A DNA stretch of 64,000 bases from Asticcacaulis endophyticus. GTDB lineage: Bacteria > Pseudomonadota > Alphaproteobacteria > Caulobacterales > Caulobacteraceae. The notes under the pieces were generated by a model. The model was not told the origin of the DNA and did not search any database. It saw only the letters and a program-made list of their open reading frames with translations. Shown here one piece after another: positions 22,478 through 30,743 of this stretch; position 1 is the first letter of the stretch, and every line of letters begins with the position of its first letter. The stretch lies in contig NZ_BMZB01000002.1 in the NCBI RefSeq assembly GCF_014652575.1, forward strand, positions 1 to 64,000, in the 5' to 3' direction. Position numbers and translations under genes: made by a program.

Positions 22478-24487
22478 TTAAGCGTAGGCGATGGCGATCC
22501 ACGAGATGTTGATCGCCGGGTTTCCGTTTGAGTTGTTGTTGCAGACGACCATCTGATTGGCGGTCGGGGTGCCTTCGACTTCGCCCTGACCTTCGGTTGC
22601 AGAGTTAAAAACCGCCCTCCCGATACCACTGGCGTTATACCAATGGGGCGGCGCGGCAAAAGCTTCCGGGAAGTTGATCGTGCGTTTCTGATCGGCGGGC
22701 ACGTTCATGGCGATCCCTATCTGGATTTTCCACGGGCCGATGCGCATGACGTGGCCATTGGCATTAGATGCCGCGCTGAACATGCTGTTGATCAGGTCGA
22801 TAAAATATTGTCCCTGATAGCCGTCAAGCAGGTCGGCATCTAGGCCTGATCCAGAGCCATCGTTTGACGGCTTCCATGTATCGGCGACATTGGCGGGCGT
22901 ATAGCCCAGACGGGCGGGAACATTGGTATAGAAGCTGCCGTCCTGACCATCAAGCAGATCAGCATCGAGGCCAGACCCTGCGCCATCATTGGCCGCGTGC
23001 CAGACGATCCCGCCATTCGAGACCATGGTCGCGGCATAAAAGGGCGCGTATGAGCCGGGGTCATCATTGTTGGTGCGCGCACGCAACGAGCCATCCGCGT
23101 ACATTTTCAGGTGGGCAGCGGCGACTCCAGACCAGTGAAACGCGATAGACGGCGCATAGGCCGCGTCATTGGTGACGTTGCCGACATAGTTGACCTCACG
23201 AAGCTGGATCGGGGCCGATCCGAAACCCTGAAGCGCCTGATGACCGGCAAGGATAGCACCTGCTGATTTTGCCGCTGATGCCACACCGTTGTTGCGGACA
23301 TAGCCATCCCCCTGCAGGCCATCGAGCAGATCGGCATCGAGGCCGGAGCCCGCACCATCATTGCCTGCATCCCAAACCCGGTAAAAGGTTGAGTTGCGCG
23401 CGACATTGAGGCCGGTAGCGCTGACGCACCACAGGCCACCCGTGCCAATACTTGGATCAGTTAATGGCACGCCCTTGGCGCGGTATGCGTGCTGGGCATC
23501 GACATCGGAGCGGGCAAACTGCGATCCCTGAACGCCATCGAGCAAGTCCGCATCGGAGCCGGAGCCGGAACCATCATTGCCCGCATTCCAGACCGTTTGA
23601 CCGGCGGCAGTCATTTGGCCGCCGCTTTGAAATAACCCGCTGGCATCAAGGGCGGCACGGGATGCGCCGCCGATCATGAAATAGTAGGTATTGTTGACCC
23701 GGTTGAAATACAGGTAGTCATTAAGGTCAAAACTAATGACCGGGTTATCCCCCTGAATGTCCGCATAGAAATTGGCATCGCGGCGGATGGGGCCGCTAAA
23801 GGTATCTCCTGCCTTATTAGCCGGAGAGTATCCCAGCCGCGCCGGGATATTGGAAAAGTATGCCCCGTGCTGCCCATCGAGCAGGTCGGCGTCCATGCCG
23901 GAGCCGGAACCATCATTCGAGGCCCGCCAGACATCGCTGAGCTGTGCGGCGACCCATGCGGAGAACGCAAACCACAGGGTTTTAGGGGTAATGGCGGCAT
24001 TGGCGACCACACCCGCCTGTGCTTCGGCATTGGTGGCCAGCCGCAACACACCGACCACGGTTTCGGTGGCGGGCGGGTTTAGAAAACCGGTGCCTTCAAA
24101 TTCAATGGTGGCGGCGGCGACATCGACAAAGCCGATATCAGCCGACATCAGGACGTTAGAATTGGCGGTTTTTTCAGCAATCGGCGTGGGCGATCCGAAC
24201 AGGCCGAACAGGGTGCCATCCGAGAGATAGAGCGCAAACCCGCGCAGGGTGTAGTTGGTCGCACTTTCGTCGTTAAGCGTGACGTGGATGATGTCATCGG
24301 CCACGACCAGACCGCCGAAGGTGGCCAGCCGTTTGATTTCACCGGGCAGGGCGATCATGGCGGCATTGGCGACAAAGACCGAGGCCGTTACCCCGATGTG
24401 GGTAATCGTGACCTTATTGGTGCCGGTATTAGCCGCATTGACCAAGGCGGCGCGACCGGCAGTGGTGATTATAAAGGTCTGGCTCAT
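22478..24487 (-). CDS. Tail fibre protein (P2 gpH-type N-terminus) with five internal repeats
   Basis: 669 aa. The N-terminus (TFIITTAGRAALVNAANTGT) is the phage tail-collar/fibre attachment domain found in P2-like H proteins. The shaft carries five copies of NDG-S/A-GSG-x-DADLLDG, spaced irregularly and each followed by a variable stretch. The C-terminal part (PHWYNASGIGRAVFNSATEG) is the likely receptor-binding tip. It determines host range. The DNA repeats lie near 22811-22870, 22931-22997, 23304-23367, 23519-23583 and 23866-23923, close enough in sequence to recombine. Confidence 0.88.
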   Translation of the reverse strand: MSQTFIITTAGRAALVNAANTGTNKVTITHIGVTASVFVANAAMIALPGEIKRLATFGGLVVADDIIHVTLNDESATNYTLRGFALYLSDGTLFGLFGSPTPIAEKTANSNVLMSADIGFVDVAAATIEFEGTGFLNPPATETVVGVLRLATNAEAQAGVVANAAITPKTLWFAFSAWVAAQLSDVWRASNDGSGSGMDADLLDGQHGAYFSNIPARLGYSPANKAGDTFSGPIRRDANFYADIQGDNPVISFDLNDYLYFNRVNNTYYFMIGGASRAALDASGLFQSGGQMTAAGQTVWNAGNDGSGSGSDADLLDGVQGSQFARSDVDAQHAYRAKGVPLTDPSIGTGGLWCVSATGLNVARNSTFYRVWDAGNDGAGSGLDADLLDGLQGDGYVRNNGVASAAKSAGAILAGHQALQGFGSAPIQLREVNYVGNVTNDAAYAPSIAFHWSGVAAAHLKMYADGSLRARTNNDDPGSYAPFYAATMVSNGGIVWHAANDGAGSGLDADLLDGQDGSFYTNVPARLGYTPANVADTWKPSNDGSGSGLDADLLDGYQGQYFIDLINSMFSAASNANGHVMRIGPWKIQIGIAMNVPADQKRTINFPEAFAAPPHWYNASGIGRAVFNSATEGQGEVEGTPTANQMVVCNNNSNGNPAINISWIAIAYA
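22811..23923 (-). repeat. Five DNA repeats inside the tail fibre gene
   Basis: Units of about 55-60 bases at 22811-22870, 22931-22997, 23304-23367, 23519-23583 and 23866-23923 encode N-D-G-(S/A)-G-S-G-x-D-A-D-L-L-D-G. Codons differ only at a few third positions between copies, so homologous exchange could add or remove shaft segments. Confidence 0.8.
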
Positions 24488-25059
24488 TCAGGACGGGCCT
24501 CTTGCGTAAGCGTCACTTGGGATTGCAGGGCGACAAGCTGGGCGCGGATTTGCCCGGAGGTGTCATAGAGATCGAGCATGGACTGAACACAGTCCGCGGC
24601 AGTCATTTGCTCTACCGCTCCGCTGCTTGAGAGCGTCATTCCGATCTGGCTATTTCCCGGCGGCGGACTTTCGGTAGTTCCGGCGGCGGTGTCAGCAGGT
24701 GCGGCGAGATTTCCGGCCGGTTTGGCGTTGGCGAGATCGGCGGCTTGGTCGAGGATGCGCAGGCCGTCAGCATCGACGCAAATAGTGCGATAGACAGGGC
24801 GTACAATAATGCGTTCAGTTTCACGGCGGATTTCCTTCACGGCAGTTTGGCGCTGGGTTTCAGCAATGGCGGCGTCGTGGCTCAACAGGTTGATGTGAGA
24901 CTGCAGCCTGCGGATGGAGGTCATGGCGGCCTCGGCTTGGCGGGCCGATGCCAGTTCCGCTTTCTCGTAAGCATCCTTGCTGCCTTCGAGGTAACCGGCC
25001 CCGAATGTGAGCGTGACCATCGCCAGGCACAGGCCGAGTGATTTTAGAATATCGATCAT
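24484..25059 (-). CDS. Rz: Inner-membrane spanin (Rz-like)
   Basis: 191 aa. One N-terminal membrane helix (LGLCLAMVTLTFGAGY) is followed by a long coiled coil (about residues 30-95) into the periplasm and a flexible C-terminus. Its stop overlaps the tail fibre ATG by four bases and its start overlaps the endolysin stop. A complete second gene (24636-24824) is embedded in another frame, as in classical Rz/Rz1 pairs. Together they fuse inner and outer membranes in the last lysis step. Confidence 0.85.
   Translation of the reverse strand: MIDILKSLGLCLAMVTLTFGAGYLEGSKDAYEKAELASARQAEAAMTSIRRLQSHINLLSHDAAIAETQRQTAVKEIRRETERIIVRPVYRTICVDADGLRILDQAADLANAKPAGNLAAPADTAAGTTESPPPGNSQIGMTLSSSGAVEQMTAADCVQSMLDLYDTSGQIRAQLVALQSQVTLTQEARPE
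24636..24824 (-). CDS. Rz1: Outer-membrane spanin lipoprotein (Rz1-like), nested in Rz
   Basis: 62 aa in a different frame wholly inside Rz. It has a signal peptide (LNALLYALSIALFASM) with lipobox LTAC (acylated Cys22) and a proline-rich mature part (STKPPISPTPNRPEISPHLL), the hallmarks of Rz1. The nesting and both features make it very unlikely to be chance. Confidence 0.85.
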   Translation of the reverse strand: MKLNALLYALSIALFASMLTACASSTKPPISPTPNRPEISPHLLTPPPELPKVRRREIARSE

Positions 25060-25763
25060 TGAAACAACCCGATCAGGTTGCCCGCGATCTTCTTGGCTGT
25101 GGCCAGTTCAAGGACGGCAGCGCCATTGATCCCACGTCGTACCCATTTGGCGTCGTTGCGATCAGCGGGGATCGACAGGCCATTGACGTTCCAGAATTCG
25201 ACGGCGGCAATGGCCGCGTACAGGGGCTGCTCAAGGAATTGAGGGGATTCGATCAGCGGGCGTCCGACTGCCTTTTCCAGATCGGCATAGTTCTTTTTGC
25301 CGGTGTGCATCAAAAAACCCCGACCGCGATATTTAAAGCCGTCGCCACTGGCCTCATTGCCGTTACCGTTACGGTTGGCATAGATCCGATTGCCGATAGC
25401 TTCATCGCCGCGACGGATCAGCCCGGTGGCATCCGCAATCCCTTTAACGGCGCTGAACGTGGCGTCGAGATGGGCGGCGTCTTTATAGTGCAGGCTTTCC
25501 ACGAGCCGGGAAAACCACTGCGATTCAATGGCGGTATTGGCCAGAAAATGGGCGAGGCGGTAACGACCGATGATGCCGCCCTTGATGAGTTGTGGGGCCA
25601 GCGCGTCGGCATAGGTTTGCAACTGCGTATCTTGCCTGCGGCCCGCTGCCATCGCCATCATGGCGCAAAGCTTTTTAGGGCCGAACACACCATCAGTCGG
25701 GCCGGGATTATAGCCACGCTTGATCAGGTTGGTTTGAGCGGTTTTAACTTCGGCGGGCGTCAT
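25056..25763 (-). CDS. Endolysin, GH19-type muramidase/chitinase fold with peptidoglycan-binding domain
   Basis: 235 aa from MTPAEVKTAQ at 25763. The N-terminal peptidoglycan-binding repeat (LIKRGYNPGPTDGVFGPKK) is followed by a GH19-like catalytic domain with the acidic residue in FLANTAIESQWFSRLVES and YRGRGFLMHTGKKNY. It has no signal peptide, so it needs the upstream holin for release. It overlaps Rz by four bases. Confidence 0.88.
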   Translation of the reverse strand: MTPAEVKTAQTNLIKRGYNPGPTDGVFGPKKLCAMMAMAAGRRQDTQLQTYADALAPQLIKGGIIGRYRLAHFLANTAIESQWFSRLVESLHYKDAAHLDATFSAVKGIADATGLIRRGDEAIGNRIYANRNGNGNEASGDGFKYRGRGFLMHTGKKNYADLEKAVGRPLIESPQFLEQPLYAAIAAVEFWNVNGLSIPADRNDAKWVRRGINGAAVLELATAKKIAGNLIGLFQ

Positions 25764-25765
25764 GT

Positions 25766-25882
25766 TCAGGTCTCGCGATTGTGACGGCAATGGACTTCGC
25801 GGCGCGCATGATGAAGGGCTTTGCGAAGGGTAAAAATGAGGGCGATCAGGCCAAGGGCTGTGAGGATCAGGGGCAGGGTCAC
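25766..25882 (-). CDS. Mini membrane protein (38 aa, GTG start) in the lysis cassette
   Basis: A GTG at 25882 overlaps the holin stop (GTGA). The product is one hydrophobic helix (LPLILTALGLIALIFTL) followed by a basic tail (RKALHHARREVHCRHNRET). Size, topology and place between holin and endolysin suit an antiholin or second holin. It is too short for certain assignment. Confidence 0.6.
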   Translation of the reverse strand: MTLPLILTALGLIALIFTLRKALHHARREVHCRHNRET

Positions 25883-26226
25883 GGCGTCGTCTCCATTTCC
25901 AGCTTGCGGCGGATGAAGAATTGCAGCCCGTTCAGCAGGAAGCCGAAGCCCAGCGCCCCCATGATCATGGTGAGCAGAACCGATACGACCGGCGGAAAAT
26001 TGGAATAGACCGTGACGGCGACGCTGACGGTCGCAAAAGCGGGCAGGGCTGACAGATCGGAGATGGCCAGCCAGCGGCGTTTGCGCCGCCAATGGCTGAG
26101 TTCAATCGGATCGGTGGGCGGTTGTTTGCCAATGCCAAACAGCATGTAGCCCAGCCTGCCGGTGATCGAGGTCAGGCCCGCAAAGAAGCTGATTAACCAG
26201 AGGATGGCCATTTCGGGATGCGTCAT
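25879..26226 (-). CDS. Holin-like membrane protein (115 aa)
   Basis: Started at MTHPEM (26226), which lies 57 bases from the centre of activator site B; ATGs at 26241 and 26250 exist but have no ribosome-binding site either. Three hydrophobic segments (about 6-28, 58-75 and 80-103) with a basic loop (HWRRKRRW) are seen. It is first of the lysis genes and likely controls timing. No named holin family is certain. Confidence 0.68.
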   Translation of the reverse strand: MTHPEMAILWLISFFAGLTSITGRLGYMLFGIGKQPPTDPIELSHWRRKRRWLAISDLSALPAFATVSVAVTVYSNFPPVVSVLLTMIMGALGFGFLLNGLQFFIRRKLEMETTP

Positions 26227-26273
26227 AGGCCGCACGTTCATCGCGCGCATGGGGGAAGGGAAGGGTGGCCCCT

Positions 26274-26292
26274 TGTCAGGTCACACCTGACA
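26274..26292. promoter_or_regulatory. Late activator (Ogr-type) site B, divergent
   Basis: TGTCAGGTCACACCTGACA, perfect 8-bp arms. It lies between the leftward lysis/tail-fibre operon and the rightward J-I operon and is symmetric, so it can serve both. Centre to start codon is 56 bases for J and 57 for the holin. -10-like boxes lie 34 bases out: GCAAAT (right) and GAACGT (left). Confidence 0.8.
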
Positions 26293-26338
26293 ATCGCCGT
26301 CGGTCGCGTGTGGTTTCGGCATGGGCGCAAATGGCCTC

Positions 26339-27232
26339 ATGAGCGACGCCACCTTTAACGCCATTGACCTTTCGCGCTTGCCCGCGCCGGACGTGATCGA
26401 AGCCTTAAGCTTCGAGGCGATCTATGCTGAGATGCTGGCCGCGCTCAAAGTCTATATTCCCGATTTTGATGACCTGCTCGAATCCGATCCGGCGGTGCGC
26501 ATCCTTCAGGTGTGCGCCTATTTTCGGATGATCGACCGGCAACGTATCAATGACGCGGCCAAGGCGGTCATGGTGGCCTATGCCTTGGGCGCTGATCTCG
26601 ATCAGCTTGGCGTCATCTTTGGCGTGCGCCGTCTGGAAATCACCCCGGCTGATGTTGAGGCGGGCACCGCCGCCGTCATGGAAAGCGACGATGAATTCCG
26701 CGAACGCATCCTGCTGGCCCCCGAAGGCTATAGCGTGGCCGGGCCGGTCGGGGCCTATATCTTTCATGCCAAGTCCGCCGATGCCGATGTCGCGGACGCC
26801 TCCGTCATCAGCCCAGACCCCGGCGAAGTGCTGGTCACGATCCTATCGCGCTCAGCCAATGGCGCGGCATCGCCCGAACTGATCGCCACCGTAAGCGCGG
26901 CCCTGTCTGATGAAACCGTGCGCCCGTTGACAGATTTTGTCACCATACAGGCGGCGACCCTGACGACGTGGCAGATCGTGGCGGACATCACCACCTATGC
27001 CGGGCCGGATGCGGCGGTCGTGATCGCCCAAGGGCGTACAAATGCCGAGGCGCTAATCGCGCGGCAATACCGTCTGGGGATGCGCCCGACGCGGTCGGCC
27101 ATTATCGCCGCCCTTCACGTAGAAGGGGTTCAGAATGTGGTTCTGACGTCTCCGGCGGCTGATATCGTCATCGGCCCAACCGAGGCCAGCCGATGCACAA
27201 TGATTACCCTCAATCATGACGGGGTGGTCTGA
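26339..27232 (+). CDS. J: Baseplate protein (P2 gpJ-like)
   Basis: 297 aa from MSDATFNAID at 26339. AIDLSRLPAPDVIEALSFEA and the following IPDFDDLLESDPAVRILQ are nearly signature for gpJ, the outer baseplate wedge homologous to T4 gp6. There is no Shine-Dalgarno sequence. Its stop overlaps the ATG of I. In P2 J lies with V and W in one operon; here it is in a separate, oppositely oriented operon. Confidence 0.92.
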   Translation: MSDATFNAIDLSRLPAPDVIEALSFEAIYAEMLAALKVYIPDFDDLLESDPAVRILQVCAYFRMIDRQRINDAAKAVMVAYALGADLDQLGVIFGVRRLEITPADVEAGTAAVMESDDEFRERILLAPEGYSVAGPVGAYIFHAKSADADVADASVISPDPGEVLVTILSRSANGAASPELIATVSAALSDETVRPLTDFVTIQAATLTTWQIVADITTYAGPDAAVVIAQGRTNAEALIARQYRLGMRPTRSAIIAALHVEGVQNVVLTSPAADIVIGPTEASRCTMITLNHDGVV

Positions 27233-27777
27233 TGACATCGGTGCTGCCCCCCAATGCTTCGGCCTTAGAACGCGCCTTTGAACAGGTGATGTCGCCCGGT
27301 TTGCCGGTGCCGCTCCGCGATCTGTGGGATGCAGATACCTGCCCGGCTGTGCTTTTGCCGTGGCTGGCCTTTGGGCTGTCTATCGATGGCTGGTCGGCAG
27401 ACTGGCCGGAGGCGGTTAAGCGCCAGCGTATCCGCACGGCCATTGATATTCAGCGGCGCAAGGGCAGCGTCAAATCGGTGCGCGATATCGTCACGGTGTT
27501 TGGCGGTCAGATCGCCCTACGAGAATGGTGGCAGACTGAGCCGAAAGGTGATCCCCACACCTTCACGATCAATCTCAGTCTGAACGATGGCGCAGGCGCA
27601 CCGGCAACCGCCGCCTATATCGACGCCGTCATCAACGAGGTCAGGCGCACCAAGCCGGTCAGGTCTCATTTCGAGTTTATCCAAGGTCTCAATGTGTCAG
27701 CCAGTGTCGGTATCAAGGCGGTGGCGCGGGTGGCGGTCTATGCCCGCCTCAGCCTGACCGCCCCGGCCGCAGCTTAA
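27232..27777 (+). CDS. I: Tail formation protein (P2 gpI-like)
   Basis: 181 aa: LPPNASALERAFEQVM and RDLWDADTCPAVLLPWLAFG are typical of P2 gpI, with the following W-x-x-D-W pattern. It joins fibres to the baseplate. It is coupled to J by ATGA. Confidence 0.92.
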   Translation: MTSVLPPNASALERAFEQVMSPGLPVPLRDLWDADTCPAVLLPWLAFGLSIDGWSADWPEAVKRQRIRTAIDIQRRKGSVKSVRDIVTVFGGQIALREWWQTEPKGDPHTFTINLSLNDGAGAPATAAYIDAVINEVRRTKPVRSHFEFIQGLNVSASVGIKAVARVAVYARLSLTAPAAA

Positions 27778-27787
27778 GGAACGTAAC

Positions 27788-28018
27788 ATGCCCGATGTCG
27801 AAGGCCGCGAACTCAATGAACAGGATATCCGCGATGCAGGCGGGCTGGCGCGTGCCGATGTCACCGAAAGCTTTCTGATCGACCGGGGCATGATCTCGAC
27901 CGAGGCCATCACGGAAGAACTGTTGGCCGACAAAGGGGCCGCGCTCCGTGACGAAGTCATCGGCACCGATGACGACCCCGGCGATCTCGTTTTGCTGTTT
28001 GAAAACAAGCTTATCTGA
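27788..28018 (+). CDS. Hypothetical tail-operon protein (76 aa)
   Basis: An acidic protein (many Asp/Glu, GTDDDPGDLVLLFENKLI). No domain is recognised. It is placed between gpI and the fibre-like gene with a ribosome-binding site (AAGGAACG) before the ATG. It may be a fibre accessory protein. Confidence 0.65.
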   Translation: MPDVEGRELNEQDIRDAGGLARADVTESFLIDRGMISTEAITEELLADKGAALRDEVIGTDDDPGDLVLLFENKLI

Positions 28019-28028
28019 AGGAGGCCCC

Positions 28029-28538
28029 ATGGCTGCTTTAATTACTCGCGTCCTCGATCTGGCAACCCGTATCGCGACCCAATGTAAATCGATCAAAACC
28101 CTGATTAACGGTAATACCGCTGATCTGTCAGGCCTTAACACGACCATCAAAACCAATCTGGTGGCGGCGCTCAATGAGTTGAAAACGGAACTCGATTCCG
28201 TGGCTTCCGCTGGCGGCGCGACCATTAATGATGCCTCGAACGCGTCGGCTACACAGACCTGGTCGATCAACCGGATCACGGTCAAGATCACTGAGGCCAT
28301 GAATGCGGTCTTAAACAATGCTCCGGCGGCGCTCGATACCCTGGACGAATTGGCGGCGGCGATTGGCGATGATGCTAATTTCGCGGGCACCATCACCACG
28401 GCGCTGGGCAACCGCGTGCGGCATGACACCGCCGCGCAGGGCCTGACCGATGTCCAGAAGCAAAACGCCTGCGCCAATCTGGGCATTGGCAATCCGGACA
28501 CCAATTTCGTCACCACCTTTGAGGCGGGGCTGGTCTAA
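28029..28538 (+). CDS. Tail-fibre-like protein (169 aa)
   Basis: It starts MAALITRVLDLA at 28029 after a strong AAGGAGG. The middle has ALDTLDELAAAIGDDANFAG, a pattern common in long tail fibres, and the end (VQKQNACANLGIGNPDT) is typical of fibre shafts. It lacks a receptor-binding tip. Its stop overlaps the start of the SGNH gene (TAATG), so the two may form one fibre complex with the enzyme at the tip. Confidence 0.78.
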   Translation: MAALITRVLDLATRIATQCKSIKTLINGNTADLSGLNTTIKTNLVAALNELKTELDSVASAGGATINDASNASATQTWSINRITVKITEAMNAVLNNAPAALDTLDELAAAIGDDANFAGTITTALGNRVRHDTAAQGLTDVQKQNACANLGIGNPDTNFVTTFEAGLV

Positions 28539-29956
28539 TGGATTTGGTGGATCGCGTTAAGGCGCTGGCCACGCGCATGGCTGGCGAAATTAAGGCCGTA
28601 CGGCTTGAAATCGGCTCCGGCGGTGCGCCGCGCGGCGTGATCACCTATGACGCGCCCATCGAAGCCGGGACGGTTTTCACCAGCGTCTTGCCGGAGGGTG
28701 TGATTTCCGCCGACCGGCAATGGACGCTCGATGAGGCCAACATTCCCGGCGAAACGGGCGAGACCTATACCGCCACGGCGGCGGGCAGCTTGAAGGCCTT
28801 GGGCTGTAAGCTGTCGAATCCGGTCTATGCCGCCGTCAGCATTGACATGCCTGAAATCGATACCGCCGAAATCGTCATTGTCAGTCTGCCGATCTGGTCA
28901 GCAACCCTCAACGCCGTCCGCGCCGGTGAGCGCAATGGCCGGATCATGGTGTTTGGCGACAGCATTCCTCGCGGTTATTATACTGGTGGGATCAATGGCT
29001 TTGGCAATGACGAAGCCTCCAAGAATCTGACGGCTTTGCTGGCGGATAAGATCACCGCCGACACCACCTTTTTCGCATCGAGCAATTCGCTGGTCGGTAA
29101 CGGCAATATGGGCGCGGTGGCCGCATCGGACTATGACGCGCGCATCACCGATGGCACGGGCTGGGATAATACCGAGGTCTATGACGACGCAGGTATGACA
29201 ACCGGCGCTTATAATCTCTGTATCGTCGGGGCCGGTCGAACCCCGCTGACCTTTGCCCCTGATCATCAGACCGATACCATCGAAATTTATTATCCGCGTG
29301 CCCCCTATCTGGCGGGAGACGGCTTCAACGTCGATCTGGTTGCGGGTGGTGCGGTTACCTTCCTTGATGCCTACAACGCCACGGCGACCTTCCAGAAAAC
29401 CACAGTCACGCGCGCTAAGGGCACCAACGTCTGGCGGCTCACACCTGCATCATCCGATATGACGTTTCTGGCGGGCTTTGTCGCTTATGACTCGACCAAG
29501 AAAGAAATCACGATCCTCAATGCCAGTTGGTCGGGTGGCGGTATCCTCGATCACGCCAGTTCGGCCAATTCCGGTTTACCTTTGGTCGGCATCGATGTCT
29601 TTGATCCCGATCTGGGCATCATAATCCCCAGCGGCAATGATATCTTAGCCGGGGCTACCGAGGCCAGCTATAAAGCGGCGCTCAATGCCCTGATCGACAA
29701 GCTTCAGAGCCTTAACAGTGACGCGCTTGTGGTTCTGCCGCCACCTGCCGCCCCCGCGATGGGTAGCATGACCAATCTGCGCACCTGGTCGACTACCGTT
29801 GCGGCCGCACAGGGCGTGCCGATGATCGATCTATTCGATGTCTTCGACTATGAAGATGCCGTGGCGGCAGGCTGGTATGCGCCGGACGGTGTCCATGTTA
29901 TCGGGGCCGGTCAGGCTGCAATGAGTGATTTCATTTTCGCCCGGATCATGCCGTAG
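28538..29956 (+). CDS. Tail-associated SGNH/GDSL esterase
   Basis: 472 aa. The N-terminal 115 residues are beta-rich with no catalytic motif. The SGNH core has block I VFGDSIPRGYY (Ser142), block III IPSGNDILAG (Gly/Asn, about residue 365) and block V APDGVHVIGAG (Asp and His, about 450), so all catalytic residues are present. A large insert lies between blocks I and III. Such fibre-borne esterases remove acetyl groups from capsule or O-antigen during adsorption. Substrate is inferred only. Confidence 0.82.
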   Translation: MDLVDRVKALATRMAGEIKAVRLEIGSGGAPRGVITYDAPIEAGTVFTSVLPEGVISADRQWTLDEANIPGETGETYTATAAGSLKALGCKLSNPVYAAVSIDMPEIDTAEIVIVSLPIWSATLNAVRAGERNGRIMVFGDSIPRGYYTGGINGFGNDEASKNLTALLADKITADTTFFASSNSLVGNGNMGAVAASDYDARITDGTGWDNTEVYDDAGMTTGAYNLCIVGAGRTPLTFAPDHQTDTIEIYYPRAPYLAGDGFNVDLVAGGAVTFLDAYNATATFQKTTVTRAKGTNVWRLTPASSDMTFLAGFVAYDSTKKEITILNASWSGGGILDHASSANSGLPLVGIDVFDPDLGIIIPSGNDILAGATEASYKAALNALIDKLQSLNSDALVVLPPPAAPAMGSMTNLRTWSTTVAAAQGVPMIDLFDVFDYEDAVAAGWYAPDGVHVIGAGQAAMSDFIFARIMP

Positions 29957-30014
29957 CCCTGTTCATCTCACCGTCCTTAGCTATATTGGGCTCAAGCAAT
30001 CAAAAGGGGCGAGC

Positions 30015-30728
30015 ATGAACATCGACTGGGTCTCGATTATTTCTGGATTAGTCAGCGGTCTCATAGCGGGCGGCGGCATTGTTGGGTTATTCGTGAAGCA
30101 TTTAGGCCAGAAATGGATTGATGAACGCTTTCATAAATCGAGGCTCAAATTACAACATGAAAATCAGCGCGAAATAGAACGCTTAAAAGGCGTCGTGCAA
30201 GGGTACATCGACCATCAAACCCGCTTAAATACTCAGGAATTTAATGCATTAACTCAAACCTACAACTCCATGTATGAGGCTGTCGTAGAAGCTCAGAGTG
30301 CGCTCGCAATATTTAGCAGATCCGATTCGATTTTGGGTGTAAACGAAAAAGTAAAAAAGCATATTATGGAAACAAACGGTCTCATAGATATTGAGATAGA
30401 ATTTGTCTTTGAAAAGAGTTCAGATTTTGAAATGGATAGTGCCTTTCGCACGATACTTTTCCGGAGGAAGGTTCGTTACGCCCGCATTCTTTGCCAAAAC
30501 TTTGGTGATACACTCAACAAAAATTCTATATTTATAGACAGTGAGATTTTAAAAGAGCTTCGAGAAGTCCATAAACTTTCAAGCTGCGCACTCTTTGAGC
30601 GAATGAATGCTGACGATGTTCCTGGCATCCTTCCCGTAGAGCAGGATAAATTTCGCTCCCAAATTACGTCATTGCTTGAAAATGTAGAGCTTCAGATAAG
30701 AAAACGTATTTGGGATCGCCAAATCTGA
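30015..30728 (+). CDS. Accessory (moron) membrane-anchored coiled-coil protein
   Basis: 237 aa from MNIDWVSIIS at 30015, after AAGGGGCG. One membrane helix (residues about 5-28) is followed by a coiled coil (about 38-85) and a helical domain with no recognised family. It is distinctly AT-rich compared with both flanks and lies between the convergent fibre and head/tail-completion operons, a usual site for lysogenic-conversion genes. A superinfection-exclusion or abortive-infection role is possible but unproven. Confidence 0.72.
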   Translation: MNIDWVSIISGLVSGLIAGGGIVGLFVKHLGQKWIDERFHKSRLKLQHENQREIERLKGVVQGYIDHQTRLNTQEFNALTQTYNSMYEAVVEAQSALAIFSRSDSILGVNEKVKKHIMETNGLIDIEIEFVFEKSSDFEMDSAFRTILFRRKVRYARILCQNFGDTLNKNSIFIDSEILKELREVHKLSSCALFERMNADDVPGILPVEQDKFRSQITSLLENVELQIRKRIWDRQI

Positions 30729-30743
30729 TTTGGACTCCTTATT

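Noticed and set aside
22478-24487. Long frames on the other strand over the tail fibre and TrbL genes
   Set aside because: They are repetitive, Arg/Pro-rich shadows of the Gly/Asp/Ala repeats with no start context.
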